A DNA stretch of 13,129 nt from an uncultured Thalassospira sp. (GCA_946885765.1 CAMPHD010000053.1:1-13129); one strand, 5' to 3'. Shown: positions 1 through 8,038, counted from the stretch's first letter. Notes: generated by a model not told the origin, from the sequence alone. Made by a program: numbers and translations.

Positions 1-307
1 GACCACCGCCGAATATGGCGCCCATGGTCAATTGCCCCTCGGCACCGATGTTCCAGACATTGGCGCGGAACCCCATCGAAAGCCCGATGGCGATGATCAC
101 AAGCGGGGTTGCCTTCACAAACAGTTCGGAAATGCCATAGCTGTTGTTGATCGGCAGGATGAAGAATGTGTAAAGCGCATCAAACGGGTTCTTGCCCATA
201 AAGGAAAAGATGATCCCGCCGACTAACAGCGTCATGAGAATTGCCAGAACCGGCGACAGATAGACCATCGCCTGACTATGCTGGCGACGGGGTTCAAGCC
301 TGACCAA
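1..307 (-). CDS. ABC transporter permease, BMP/nucleoside family (partial, N-terminal ~102 residues)
   Basis: This is the N-terminal part of an inner-membrane permease; the rest lies beyond the left edge. The translation begins LVRLEPRR and continues through a hydrophobic helix (MVYLSPVLAILMTLLVGGII), a loop with GKNPFDALYT, a second hydrophobic stretch (ATPLVIIAIGLSMGF) and RANVWNIGAEGQL. That last motif is typical of permeases paired with BMP-type binding proteins (YufP/NupP-like), which import nucleosides or purine bases. I chose a TTG start at 307 because GAAGGAG lies 6 nt upstream and the RLEPR-type N-terminus fits the family. The first ATG (residue 18, position 256) has no comparable ribosome-binding site. 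The start overlaps the ATPase stop by 14 nt, so translational coupling is likely. The family is clear; the substrate is inferred from the purine-catabolic neighbours. Confidence 0.88.
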   Translation of the reverse strand, partial: MVRLEPRRQHSQAMVYLSPVLAILMTLLVGGIIFSFMGKNPFDALYTFFILPINNSYGISELFVKATPLVIIAIGLSMGFRANVWNIGAEGQLTMGAIFGGG

Positions 308-1931
308 CGCGATCTCCTTCGATAAGCTCTTTCGTCTTCAGGGTTACGTCGCCGTCCAGATCGTGAAGCCCCCCCATCAACAAACCGATTTCCTCGACAC
401 TGACATCGGCCATCGGCCGCGGGGCGGACATCTTGCCTTCGGACATCACCACCACCTGATCACAAATGGCGAAAATTTCGTCCAGATCCTGCGAAATCAC
501 CAGAACCGCTGTGCCCTTTGCCGCCAGATCAAGCAATGCCTGATGGATGGCACTTGCCGCACCGGCATCAACACCCCAGGTCGGCTGTGAAATCACCAGT
601 ACGCCCGGATCCTGAAGGATTTCACGTCCGACGATAAATTTCTGAAGGTTCCCGCCAGAAAGGCTTCCGGCCTCGGCCGAGGCACCGGTGGTGCGCACGT
701 CGAATGTCTTGATGATCTTGTCGGCAAATGTACGGGTCGGGACTTCGCGAATCAAACCACGCGCCGACAGTGCCATGCGCCGGAACGCGGTCAAAAACCC
801 GTTTTCCGACAGGCTCATATCAGGAACTGCGCCATGCCCGTTGCGTTCCTCGGGCACAAAAGCCGCGCCAAGCCTACGACGGCGGCGAGGGCCAAAATGC
901 GCAACCGGATTACCATCAATCTTGATGCAATCGGGCGTGCCGATGATTTCGGTTTCACCCGCCAGTGCCTGAAACAGCTCGTTCTGGCCATTTCCGGCGA
1001 CACCGGCAACCCCCATGATTTCGCCACCGCGCACCTTAAGGCTAATGCCCTTAAGGTCCGTGCCAAACTGTTCATCGCTGATCAGTGACAGATCGGAAAT
1101 ATCAAGGCGCACATCACCGAATGTGCGCGTGCCGCTCCGATCAGGCGCAGTCAATTTCTGGCCGATCATCATTTCGGCCATGGATTTCGCCGTTTCCTCG
1201 CGCGGGTCACACCCGCCGACAACCTTGCCACCGCGCAATACGGTCGCCTTCTGACACAGTGCTTTGACCTCGTGCAGCTTGTGGCTGATATAAAGGATTG
1301 CGCAACCTTCATCGGCGAGACGGCGCAATGTTTCAAACAGTTTTTCGACTTCCTGCGGGGTTAAAACCGATGTCGGCTCGTCGAGAATAAGCAGTTTGGG
1401 ATTTTGCAGAAGGCAGCGGACGATTTCGATCCGCTGCCGTTCGCCAACCGAAAGCGTGTAAACATGGCGATCAGGATCAAGCGGCAGACCATAGGTTTTT
1501 TCCACCTCGATCACCTGCTGACGCAGGGCAACCATATCGCGCACGTCATTCATCGCCAGCGCAATGTTTTCCAGAACCGTCATGGTTTCAAACAGCGAGA
1601 AATGCTGGAACACCAGACCAACACCCATTTCGCGCGCGTCATGCGGGCTATGGATCGTGACTGGCTTGCCCTCCCACAGCAATTCGCCCTGATCGGCCTG
1701 CAGCACGCCATAGATGATTTTTACAAGCGTACTTTTACCCGCACCATTTTCCCCCAAAAGAGCATGGATTTTGCCAGGTTCAATACGGAAACTGATATCG
1801 TCATTTGCCAGACAGCCCGGAAAGGCCTTGGTCACACCGCGCACTTCAAGCTGTGCTGGTTTTACCCCGCCTGTCATCGCCAAGCCTGTATCTGATCCGG
1901 TATTCCCGGTCGTCGACGTCACTGCTGCCAC
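294..1931 (-). CDS. ABC transporter ATP-binding protein, tandem nucleotide-binding domains (purine/nucleoside uptake)
   Basis: This cytoplasmic ATPase energises a BMP-family importer and has two fused ABC domains, like YufO/NupO and sugar-type ATPases. Domain 1 has an intact Walker A (GENGAGKST, residues 60-68), signature LSVGE (160-164), Walker B ending LLILDEP (180-186) and the H-loop histidine in ISHK (217). Domain 2 is degenerate, as usual for this family: Walker A is GVAGNGQNE with no lysine (309-317), the signature LSGGN is kept (424-428), and Walker B reads VLVISQP with Gln in place of Glu. The reading frame opens at GTG 1931. A GTG at 1922 is better placed, 8 nt after AGGGG, and an ATG at 1877 would give a family-typical length, so the N-terminus is uncertain. 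It lies 68 nt after the guanine deaminase gene and overlaps the permease. The binding protein and second permease are probably beyond the left edge. Confidence 0.93.
   Translation of the reverse strand: MAAVTSTTGNTGSDTGLAMTGGVKPAQLEVRGVTKAFPGCLANDDISFRIEPGKIHALLGENGAGKSTLVKIIYGVLQADQGELLWEGKPVTIHSPHDAREMGVGLVFQHFSLFETMTVLENIALAMNDVRDMVALRQQVIEVEKTYGLPLDPDRHVYTLSVGERQRIEIVRCLLQNPKLLILDEPTSVLTPQEVEKLFETLRRLADEGCAILYISHKLHEVKALCQKATVLRGGKVVGGCDPREETAKSMAEMMIGQKLTAPDRSGTRTFGDVRLDISDLSLISDEQFGTDLKGISLKVRGGEIMGVAGVAGNGQNELFQALAGETEIIGTPDCIKIDGNPVAHFGPRRRRRLGAAFVPEERNGHGAVPDMSLSENGFLTAFRRMALSARGLIREVPTRTFADKIIKTFDVRTTGASAEAGSLSGGNLQKFIVGREILQDPGVLVISQPTWGVDAGAASAIHQALLDLAAKGTAVLVISQDLDEIFAICDQVVVMSEGKMSAPRPMADVSVEEIGLLMGGLHDLDGDVTLKTKELIEGDRVGQA
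314..320 (-). promoter_or_regulatory. Ribosome-binding site of the ABC permease, supporting a TTG start
   Basis: GAAGGAG on the minus strand sits 6 nt upstream of the TTG at 307-305, inside the 3' end of the ATPase gene. It decides the start of the permease in favour of TTG over the in-frame ATG 51 nt downstream. Confidence 0.7.
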
Positions 1932-1999
1932 CCCTAAATTGCGATCCGATCACGCGTACCGTTGGTATTACCCGTTCACGGTTTGCTAATCAAACGGTC

Positions 2000-2476
2000 T
2001 CAATACGCGATTTTGTCTTCTTTGGCATCCCAAGCCGCAAAGACATCACGCGCTTCCCCTAAATCCAGATGTTCACACGGCAGGCTCCGATCCGGGATCG
2101 GTTTTGCCACTTCATCATACAGGAATTGATCGTCAAAGCCGATTGCTGCGGCATCATCGCGGGAATTGGCATAATAGATCCGGTCAAGACGTGCCCAATA
2201 GATAGCCGAAAGGCACATCGGGCATGGCTCGCAACTGGTGTAAATCTCGCATCCGGCAAGATTGAAGGTACCAAGCTTTTCACAGGCTGCACGGATAGCG
2301 CTGACCTCGGCATGGGCGGTCGGATCGTTGCTGGATGTGACATTGTTCCATCCTTCGGCAACGACTTCGCCGTTCCTGACAATGATTGCCCCGAACGGGC
2401 CGCCACAGCCTTCTTCCATTTTCGTCCGCGACAAATTCACGGCATGGAGCATGTGTTTATGCTTGGCATCACACAC
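2000..2476 (-). CDS. guaD: Guanine deaminase, cytidine-deaminase-fold (GuaD type)
   Basis: This zinc enzyme hydrolyses guanine to xanthine and ammonia, feeding the xanthine dehydrogenase encoded just upstream. Numbering from the GTG start (158 residues), HAEV supplies the zinc ligand His55 and proton-shuttle Glu57, and PCPMC supplies Cys85 and Cys88. Motifs GGPFGAIIV, NNVTSSNDPTAHAEV and SCEPCPMCLSAIYWAR closely resemble Bacillus subtilis GuaD (156 aa), including an aromatic C-terminal end (KIAY). GTG at 2476 is preferred because AGGGAG lies 8 nt upstream. A TTG at 2482 is only 2 nt from that site, and an ATG eight codons further in would cut into the first helix. The gene sits 107 nt after xdhC. 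A general nucleoside or tRNA adenosine deaminase has the same fold, but the motif match and the operon favour guanine. Confidence 0.9.
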   Translation of the reverse strand: MCDAKHKHMLHAVNLSRTKMEEGCGGPFGAIIVRNGEVVAEGWNNVTSSNDPTAHAEVSAIRAACEKLGTFNLAGCEIYTSCEPCPMCLSAIYWARLDRIYYANSRDDAAAIGFDDQFLYDEVAKPIPDRSLPCEHLDLGEARDVFAAWDAKEDKIAY

Positions 2477-2484
2477 AGCCAAAT

Positions 2485-2490
2485 CTCCCT
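2485..2490 (-). promoter_or_regulatory. Ribosome-binding site of guaD
   Basis: AGGGAG on the minus strand lies 8 nt upstream of GTG 2476 and only 2 nt upstream of TTG 2482. It therefore favours the GTG as the start. Confidence 0.5.
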
Positions 2491-2502
2491 ATATGAACTC
2501 CT

Positions 2503-2519
2503 GATCCGGTAAACGGATC
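2503..2519. repeat. Inverted repeat in the xdhC-guaD gap (GATCCG / CGGATC)
   Basis: A 6-bp perfect stem, GATCCG at 2503-2508 and CGGATC at 2514-2519, has a 5-nt loop. It lies just upstream of the guaD ribosome-binding site and close to a second hairpin. No T-run follows on the minus strand, so an intrinsic terminator is unlikely. It could be an mRNA-processing or stability element. Confidence 0.5.
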
Positions 2520-2529
2520 CTCCTGATCA

Positions 2530-2548
2530 GGCCGCTATTGGCGCGGCC
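2530..2548. repeat. GC-rich inverted repeat in the xdhC-guaD gap (GGCCGC / GCGGCC)
   Basis: A 6-bp all-GC stem, GGCCGC at 2530-2535 and GCGGCC at 2543-2548, has a 7-nt loop. On the minus strand it lies 36 nt after the xdhC stop. No U-tract follows, so it may be a 3' stability or attenuation hairpin rather than a full terminator. The adjoining CCTGATCAGG (2522-2531) is itself a 10-bp palindrome. Confidence 0.5.
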
Positions 2549-2583
2549 ATTTATCATTTATATGCCTTGCAATGAAGGCCTTA

Positions 2584-3618
2584 TCATCCGGCAAGGCCAT
2601 CTTGTGCGACCCTGTTCACCGGATGTTGCGCCATTCGTGCTTCACGCACGGACAGCAATTGCACCGCAACCGATGCCGCAATGATTGCCGGCTGTTTGCC
2701 GGTAATGCCTTGAATTCCAATCGGGCATGTCAAACGACCGATTTCCGTATCCCCCAACCCGCGATCTTTTAAACGCCGGACAAAGCGCACGCGTTTGGTC
2801 TGGCTTCCGATCATGCCGACAAAACCAAGATCGTCCCGCATCAAGGCCGCCCGACAGATATCAAAGTCCTGCGCGTGGCTGTGCGTCAGGATCAGCGCGA
2901 AGGCATCGGGCGGCATGTCGCCCACCTCGTCTTCTGGCCTATCGCTTTGATGCAGATGAAGTTTCGGTGTTTCCCGCAGAGTCAGGTATTCATCACGCGA
3001 ATCGATCAGGTGAATATCGAACGGCAAGGGTGCCAATGCCTGAACAATCGCCTGCCCGACATGCCCGGCACCAAACAGCCAAAGCGGCGTTGTCCCGTCA
3101 TCAAGACGCAGGCACAGCTTCTGCTGCCCGGCCAGATCACACAATCCGCCACGCCCCCCGGCAAACAGGCGATCCAGTGCGTCGGCATCCTGAATGCTGG
3201 CAATTTCAATATTCCGGCTTTCGTCCATCGGCAACATGACCCACACACCATGATCAAGTCCGGCAGGGTTTTGAGTGGTTCGGATCGCTGTTGCCAACTG
3301 ATGCTTTTGCACCGCTCCCAGCAGGTGGAACGCAATCTCGACCGAACCACCGCAACATTGACCAAGCCCCGGCCCCAACGGAAAGGGAACCAGTTCCGCG
3401 CCAAAATTCCGATCCAAGGTCAGGATTTCACGTGCCCGTACCGTTACCTGATGTTCCAGATTGCCACCACCAACCGTCCCGGCAATGCTGGCTTCGCTAA
3501 CCAGCATAAAGGCCCCTGCCTCACGCGGGGTGGACCCGCGAATGGCGGCCACACCGACCAGCATCACCGGATCGGATGACTGCAACACAGTGATATGGGC
3601 GTCGGGTGACAGGCGCAT
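2584..3618 (-). CDS. xdhC: Xanthine dehydrogenase accessory protein XdhC (molybdenum cofactor insertion)
   Basis: XdhC binds the molybdenum cofactor, protects it and delivers the sulfurated form to the XdhB subunit; it is not part of the mature enzyme. This 344-residue protein has both standard domains. The N-terminal one has RGSTPREAGAFML (27-39), GTVGGGNLEHQ (48-57) and LGPGLGQCCGGSVEI with adjacent Cys88-Cys89. The C-terminal Rossmann domain has LFGAGHVGQAI (181-191), LTHSHAQDFDI (244-254) and FVGMIGSQTKR (266-276), and ends with the typical GIQGITGKQPAIIAASVAVQLL. The ATG at 3618 follows the xdhB stop by 5 nt, with a GGGGGA-like site spanning the junction. Its position directly after xdhB is the usual arrangement in alphaproteobacteria. 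Confidence 0.95.
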   Translation of the reverse strand: MRLSPDAHITVLQSSDPVMLVGVAAIRGSTPREAGAFMLVSEASIAGTVGGGNLEHQVTVRAREILTLDRNFGAELVPFPLGPGLGQCCGGSVEIAFHLLGAVQKHQLATAIRTTQNPAGLDHGVWVMLPMDESRNIEIASIQDADALDRLFAGGRGGLCDLAGQQKLCLRLDDGTTPLWLFGAGHVGQAIVQALAPLPFDIHLIDSRDEYLTLRETPKLHLHQSDRPEDEVGDMPPDAFALILTHSHAQDFDICRAALMRDDLGFVGMIGSQTKRVRFVRRLKDRGLGDTEIGRLTCPIGIQGITGKQPAIIAASVAVQLLSVREARMAQHPVNRVAQDGLAG

Positions 3619-3623
3619 GATGT

Positions 3624-6032
3624 CTATTCCCCCGCCACCGGAACCGCATCGTGACTTTGAGCGATCATACCCTTGGCCACATTGGCCACCGCGTTCAGGA
3701 CGGCCTCGGGCGTTGCCGGGGTATCGAGCATCGGGATCACCTTGTGGCCCCCGACCGATGCAATCGCATCGGCAATGGCACGATGCACCGAAATCGCCAG
3801 CATCAGGGGCGGCTCACCAACAGCCTTTGATCGATGGATGGTTTTTTCAACGTTTCTTCCGGAAGACCACAATTCAAGACGGAAATCATCCGGCCTATCC
3901 GAACATGCAGGAATTTTATAGGTTGACGGCGCATGTGTTCGCAAACGCCCTGCATCATCCCACCACAATTCTTCGGATGTCAGCCATCCCATGCCTTGAA
4001 TAAAGCCGCCTTCGATCTGACCCCGGTCAATCGCCGGGTTCAGCGACCGGCCGACATCGTGGCTGATATCGACACGTGTGACCTTGTATTCACCGGTCAG
4101 GGTATCGATCATCACCTCGGAACAGGCCATGCCATAGGCGAAGTAATAGAACGGCCGACCCGACGCGGTTTCACGGTCATAATGGATTTTCGGTGTCGCG
4201 TAGTAGCCCGTCGACGAAAGCGAAACACGCGCCAGATAAGCCTGTTTGACCAGATCGGCAAATTCCAGTTCGGTCACATCGCCAACAATCACCCGCCCCG
4301 GAACAAACCGGACGGTGGCCTCGGCGACACCGTATTTTTCCGCAGCAAAAGCAATCAGGCGGGATTTGATGGTGATCGCGGCATCGCGCGCGGCCATGCC
4401 GTTCATATCCGCCCCGCTTGAGGCCGCAGTTGCCGATGTGTTGGGAACCTTGCCGGTATTGGTTGCCGTGATCTTGATCCGATCAAGATCAATCTGGAAT
4501 TCTTCGGCCACGATCTGGGCAACCTTGATAAACAGGCCCTGTCCCATTTCCGTTCCGCCATGGTTCAGCTGCACCGATCCATCCTGATAAATGTGGATCA
4601 GCGCACCCGCCTGATTAAGGAAGGTCGTGGTAAAGGAAATACCGAACTTGACCGGCGTGATTGAAATACCCCGCTTGATCACCGGGCTTTGCGCATTGAA
4701 CGCGTCGATTTCTTTGCGCCGCTTGCGATAATCGCAAGATGCCAGAATATCGTTCGTCAGTTCCGAAAGGACGTTATCCTCGACCGTCATGTGATAGGGC
4801 GTCGTGTTGCGGTCGGTTGTCCCGTAATAGTTGGCGATCCGCACATCAAACGGATCACGGCCAATCATTATGGCTATTTCATCAATGATCCGTTCAATGG
4901 CCACCATGCCCTGCGGCCCGCCAAAGCCGCGAAATGCGGTATTGGACACCAGATTGGTTTTGCAGCGATAGGACCGGATTTCGACATCGCCAAGGAAATA
5001 GGCATTGTCGGTATGGAACATCGCACGATCACAGATCGCCGCCGACAGATCAGCCGAGAAACCGCAATTGGCGGCATACTGAATATCCAACCCGCAAATC
5101 CGGCCATCATCATCAAAACCAACGTCATATTCGACGATAAAATCATGGCGTTTGCCAGTCATGACCATGTCATCATCGCGGTCCAGACGCATTTTCGCCG
5201 GACGCCCGGTTTTAACCGCAACAATCGCTGCCAGTGCCGCCCATTGTGATGCCTGCGTTTCCTTGCCACCGAAACCACCGCCCATACGGCGCACTTCGAC
5301 CGTTACCGCATTGGCCGGACGACCAAGGACATTGGCGATGTTGTGCTGAACCTCGGACGGATGCTGGGTCGAGCAATGCAAAAGCACATCACCATCTTCC
5401 TGCGGAATGGCAAAGGTGATCTGGCCCTCAAGATAGAAATGGTCCTGCCCGCCGATTTCCATCACCCCGGACCGGCGATGTTTGGCGCGCGCCAGTGCCG
5501 ATTTGGCATCGCCCTGCGCCATGACATGGGGTGGTGCAACAAATTGCTGTTTTTCCAGTGCTTCCTTGACGCTCAGGATCGCGGGCAGTTCTTCATATTC
5601 GATCTCGGCCAGCTTGGCGGCATTAAGTGCCTGTTCGCGGGTTTCGGCGGCAACACAGAAAACCGGCTGACCGTAAAACTGAACAACCCCGTCGGGCAGA
5701 ACTGGATCATCATGGCTATGGGCGGGTGACACGTCATTGACACCCGGCACATCATCAGCCGTCAGAACACAAGCCACACCGGGGGCTGATCGCACCTTTG
5801 ACAGATCCATCTTCGTGATCCTGCCATGGGCGATGGTCGCCGCACCGGGGGCCAGATGAAGGGTGCCGAACGGTTCAAGAATATCGTCGACATAAATCGC
5901 TTCACCCGCGACATGTTTCGGACCGCTGTCATGCTTGCTGGCAGACCGAACCCCACCCGAAAGCCCCGGGGTTGGCGCAAGAAGTTCGTCCGGGTCTTTG
6001 GTCTCGACGGCCTTGGATGCATTGTCAGACAT
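3624..6032 (-). CDS. xdhB: Xanthine dehydrogenase, molybdopterin-binding large subunit
   Basis: This is the catalytic subunit that hydroxylates hypoxanthine to xanthine and xanthine to urate at the molybdenum centre. The 802-residue protein carries the residues that mark true purine-oxidising members of the family: the cofactor loop GGQDHFYLEGQ with Gln197, GGGFGGKET with Glu258 (bovine Glu802 equivalent), TAFRGFGGPQG with Arg368 (bovine Arg880) and KAVGEPPLML with catalytic Glu740 (bovine Glu1261). GGTEMGQG (492-499) is the second pterin-contact loop. I chose ATG 6032 over an in-frame start 33 nt upstream because GGGAGG lies exactly 6 nt before it. The gene overlaps the xdhA stop by 8 nt, so coupled translation of the two subunits is likely. 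It is expected to act in the cytoplasm as a heterotetramer with XdhA. Confidence 0.96.
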   Translation of the reverse strand: MSDNASKAVETKDPDELLAPTPGLSGGVRSASKHDSGPKHVAGEAIYVDDILEPFGTLHLAPGAATIAHGRITKMDLSKVRSAPGVACVLTADDVPGVNDVSPAHSHDDPVLPDGVVQFYGQPVFCVAAETREQALNAAKLAEIEYEELPAILSVKEALEKQQFVAPPHVMAQGDAKSALARAKHRRSGVMEIGGQDHFYLEGQITFAIPQEDGDVLLHCSTQHPSEVQHNIANVLGRPANAVTVEVRRMGGGFGGKETQASQWAALAAIVAVKTGRPAKMRLDRDDDMVMTGKRHDFIVEYDVGFDDDGRICGLDIQYAANCGFSADLSAAICDRAMFHTDNAYFLGDVEIRSYRCKTNLVSNTAFRGFGGPQGMVAIERIIDEIAIMIGRDPFDVRIANYYGTTDRNTTPYHMTVEDNVLSELTNDILASCDYRKRRKEIDAFNAQSPVIKRGISITPVKFGISFTTTFLNQAGALIHIYQDGSVQLNHGGTEMGQGLFIKVAQIVAEEFQIDLDRIKITATNTGKVPNTSATAASSGADMNGMAARDAAITIKSRLIAFAAEKYGVAEATVRFVPGRVIVGDVTELEFADLVKQAYLARVSLSSTGYYATPKIHYDRETASGRPFYYFAYGMACSEVMIDTLTGEYKVTRVDISHDVGRSLNPAIDRGQIEGGFIQGMGWLTSEELWWDDAGRLRTHAPSTYKIPACSDRPDDFRLELWSSGRNVEKTIHRSKAVGEPPLMLAISVHRAIADAIASVGGHKVIPMLDTPATPEAVLNAVANVAKGMIAQSHDAVPVAGE

Positions 6033-7518
6033 GGGCAACCTCCCTGCCAACCAGACGGGTGGCAATTTCAGGTGCCGTTGTTTCGATAAACAGTTTGGTC
6101 AAAAGGTTTTGCGCGACCAGCATGCGGTATTCTTTTGATGCCCGCATATCAGACATCGGTGCAAAATCTCTGGTCAGGGCCAGTTGCGCCGCGTTCAGAC
6201 TGGCCTCGTTCCAATCCTTGCCAATCAGGGCTGCCTCGCATTTTTTTGCCCGCATCGGTGTTCCGTCCATGCCGCCGAATGCCGCCCGGAATTCGATCAC
6301 CTTGCCACCATCAACCCGAATGGCAAAGGCCGCAAGAACCGCCGTAATATCCTGATCAAACCGTTTGGAAATCTTGTAGGCCTTGAACTGCACCTCGGCG
6401 TCCGGTTTCGGAACAATGATGCTTTCAACGAACTCGCCCTTGGCCCGGTCCTGCTTGCCATAGGTGATAAAGAAATCTTCAAGGGCAACTTCGCGACGGA
6501 TATCGCCCATGCGCAGAACAATGCGCGCGCCCAATGCAATCAAGGCAGGCGGTGTATCGCCAATTGGCGATCCATTGGCGATATTGCCACCAACCGTCCC
6601 CGCATTGCGGATTTGCCGTGACCCGATCCGGCGGACCAGTTCCCCGACATCACCAGCAATCATACCAAGTGCCTTATGGGCATCGCTATAAGTCACACCG
6701 GCACCGATGGTCAGGACACCGTCCTTTTCCCGAACGGATTTAAGATCAGCGACATCCCCGATATAAATGATCGGATCAAGCCGTTTGAGCATCTTGGTCA
6801 CCCAAAGCCCGACATCCGTTCCGCCCGCCAGCACTGTTGCATCGGGATGGGGCACCAAAAGTGCGGCCAGTTCATCGCTGCTGCGCGGGGCGAAGTAACG
6901 ACCCGCCGGCATTTCAAGCGCCAGCATGCCCGCACCTTCGATCATCGCGGTCAATCGGGTCGCGATATCGGAACGACGCTTTTTCTCAACCGGATCGGTG
7001 GCACTTACGCCACCAGCCTTGCGGGCGGCCTCGATAATCGCCCCGTAGCCGGTGCAACGGCACAGGTTCCCGGCAAGGGCGTCATTGATGGCACCCCGGT
7101 CATCCTCGCCCCCATCCAGCCAAAGCTGATACAGGCTCATGACAAAGCCCGGCGTACAGAAACCGCATTGCGACCCATGGGTTTCCACCATGGCCTGCTG
7201 CACCGGATGCAACGATCCGTCATCGGATTTAAGATGTTCCACAGTCAGAAGCTGCTTGCCATCAAGGGTCGGCATAAACTGGATACAGGCATTGACCGTC
7301 CGGTAACGCATGCTGCCCTGACCATCCGGTTCGCCCAGAATGACCGTGCAGGCACCGCAATCGCCCTCGGCACAGCCTTCTTTGGTCCCGGTCTTGCGCT
7401 CGTTCAAGCGCAGCCAGTTTAGAACCGTCATTTGCGGATCAATATCGCGCAGGCTTCGTTCCTCGTTCCCGAACAGGAACCGGATATCATCGCGCGTGTT
7501 AAGGACCGGTTTGGTCAT
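6025..7518 (-). CDS. xdhA: Xanthine dehydrogenase, [2Fe-2S]/FAD small subunit
   Basis: This electron-transfer subunit carries two [2Fe-2S] clusters and FAD and passes electrons from the molybdenum centre to NAD+. In the 497-residue protein the plant-type ferredoxin cluster is bound by Cys49, Cys54, Cys57 (EGCAEGDCGAC) and Cys78. The second cluster is bound by Cys118, Cys121 (QCGFC) and Cys153, Cys155 (CRC), so all eight ligands are present. The FAD domain shows TVLAGGTDVGLWV (228-240) and TVGGNIANGSPIGDTPPAL (308-326). I chose ATG 7518, 7 nt after the uraH stop with a GAGG site spanning it; an upstream in-frame start at 7596 would overlap uraH by 71 nt and add an unrelated Arg/Cys-rich extension. 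At about 500 residues it is slightly longer than Rhodobacter capsulatus XdhA. Confidence 0.96.
   Translation of the reverse strand: MTKPVLNTRDDIRFLFGNEERSLRDIDPQMTVLNWLRLNERKTGTKEGCAEGDCGACTVILGEPDGQGSMRYRTVNACIQFMPTLDGKQLLTVEHLKSDDGSLHPVQQAMVETHGSQCGFCTPGFVMSLYQLWLDGGEDDRGAINDALAGNLCRCTGYGAIIEAARKAGGVSATDPVEKKRRSDIATRLTAMIEGAGMLALEMPAGRYFAPRSSDELAALLVPHPDATVLAGGTDVGLWVTKMLKRLDPIIYIGDVADLKSVREKDGVLTIGAGVTYSDAHKALGMIAGDVGELVRRIGSRQIRNAGTVGGNIANGSPIGDTPPALIALGARIVLRMGDIRREVALEDFFITYGKQDRAKGEFVESIIVPKPDAEVQFKAYKISKRFDQDITAVLAAFAIRVDGGKVIEFRAAFGGMDGTPMRAKKCEAALIGKDWNEASLNAAQLALTRDFAPMSDMRASKEYRMLVAQNLLTKLFIETTAPEIATRLVGREVAHV
6039..6044 (-). promoter_or_regulatory. Ribosome-binding site of xdhB
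   Basis: GGGAGG on the minus strand, 6 nt upstream of ATG 6032 and inside the 3' end of xdhA. It fixes the xdhB start and makes the 8-nt xdhA/xdhB overlap real. Confidence 0.75.
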
Positions 7519-7525
7519 GATGGCC

Positions 7526-7879
7526 TCAGCTACCACGATAGGTGGAATAGCCAAACGGCGAAAGCAGCAGTGGCACGTGATAATGCGCCTGCGCATCTGA
7601 AATACCGAACCGGATTACAACCTGATCAAGGAATTTCGGTTCCGGCAGATCAAGACCGATGGCATCGAAATACGCACCGGCATGAAAGACAAGCTGATAC
7701 TCGCCCGGCTTGAACGAAGCACCATCAAGCATTGGCGCATCGGTTCGCCCGTCGGCATTGGTTACGGCTTCAGCGACCAGATCGTCATGGCCGTCACCAA
7801 AACGGTGCAGCTCGATCCGGATGCCGCCCGCCGGGCAACCTTTTGCCGTATCTAGAACATGGGTAGTCAGTCGTCCCAT
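7526..7879 (-). CDS. uraH: 5-hydroxyisourate hydrolase (transthyretin-like)
   Basis: This enzyme hydrolyses 5-hydroxyisourate, the unstable product of urate oxidation, to OHCU, which UraD (encoded on the other strand) then decarboxylates. At 117 residues it has the usual length for the family. The C-terminal YRGS signature (114-117) separates true hydrolases from transthyretin. The other active-site residues are visible: His7 in THVLD, Arg45 in DGRTD and the histidines of HYHVPLLLSPFGYSTYRGS. The ATG at 7879 has a strong AGGAGG site 6 nt upstream. No signal peptide is seen, so it should be cytoplasmic. It is the first gene of the minus-strand operon, placed before the xanthine dehydrogenase genes rather than beside uraD. 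Confidence 0.96.
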   Translation of the reverse strand: MGRLTTHVLDTAKGCPAGGIRIELHRFGDGHDDLVAEAVTNADGRTDAPMLDGASFKPGEYQLVFHAGAYFDAIGLDLPEPKFLDQVVIRFGISDAQAHYHVPLLLSPFGYSTYRGS

Positions 7880-7885
7880 GCCGGG

Positions 7886-7891
7886 CCTCCT
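7886..7891 (-). promoter_or_regulatory. Ribosome-binding site of uraH
   Basis: A consensus AGGAGG on the minus strand, 6 nt upstream of ATG 7879. It is the strongest such site in the left operon, as expected for its first gene. Confidence 0.75.
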
Positions 7892-8017
7892 CTTTTCTCT
7901 CTCATGCGGTGGTCGGTCGCTTCTTCCCTGGTCGGCTTTTCTGATTGATCGTTTTATGCCGAACGAATTTATAGCGTTTCAAAAAGGTCGCATTAGGACA
8001 CGGATCGTGGAAAGAGG

Positions 8018-8038
8018 TGATAAAGTGAAACTATATCA
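8018..8038. promoter_or_regulatory. Near-perfect 21-bp palindrome, candidate operator
   Basis: The arms read TGATA, one unmatched base, AGT, a 3-nt centre, ACT, one unmatched base, TATCA; 8 of 10 base pairs are symmetrical. Its right arm covers the TATAGT hexamer that could be a -10 for uraH, about 140 bp before that gene. This is the shape expected of a dimeric repressor site. The protein that binds is unknown and is not encoded in the window. Confidence 0.5.

Noticed and set aside
309..317. The second ABC domain of the ATPase lacks the Walker A lysine, which might suggest inactivation
   Set aside because: A degenerate second domain with a Gln in Walker B is normal for this class of tandem-domain BMP and sugar-type ATPases, so it is not evidence of decay.
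1981..1995. GTTTG-CTAAT-CAAAC inverted repeat between guaD and the ATPase gene
   Set aside because: The stem is only 5 bp, AT-containing, does not extend and has no T-run. It is within what is expected by chance.
2875..3579. A 234-codon plus-strand open frame opposite xdhC
   Set aside because: The minus strand encodes unmistakable XdhC motifs throughout. The plus-strand product has the composition of an antisense frame.
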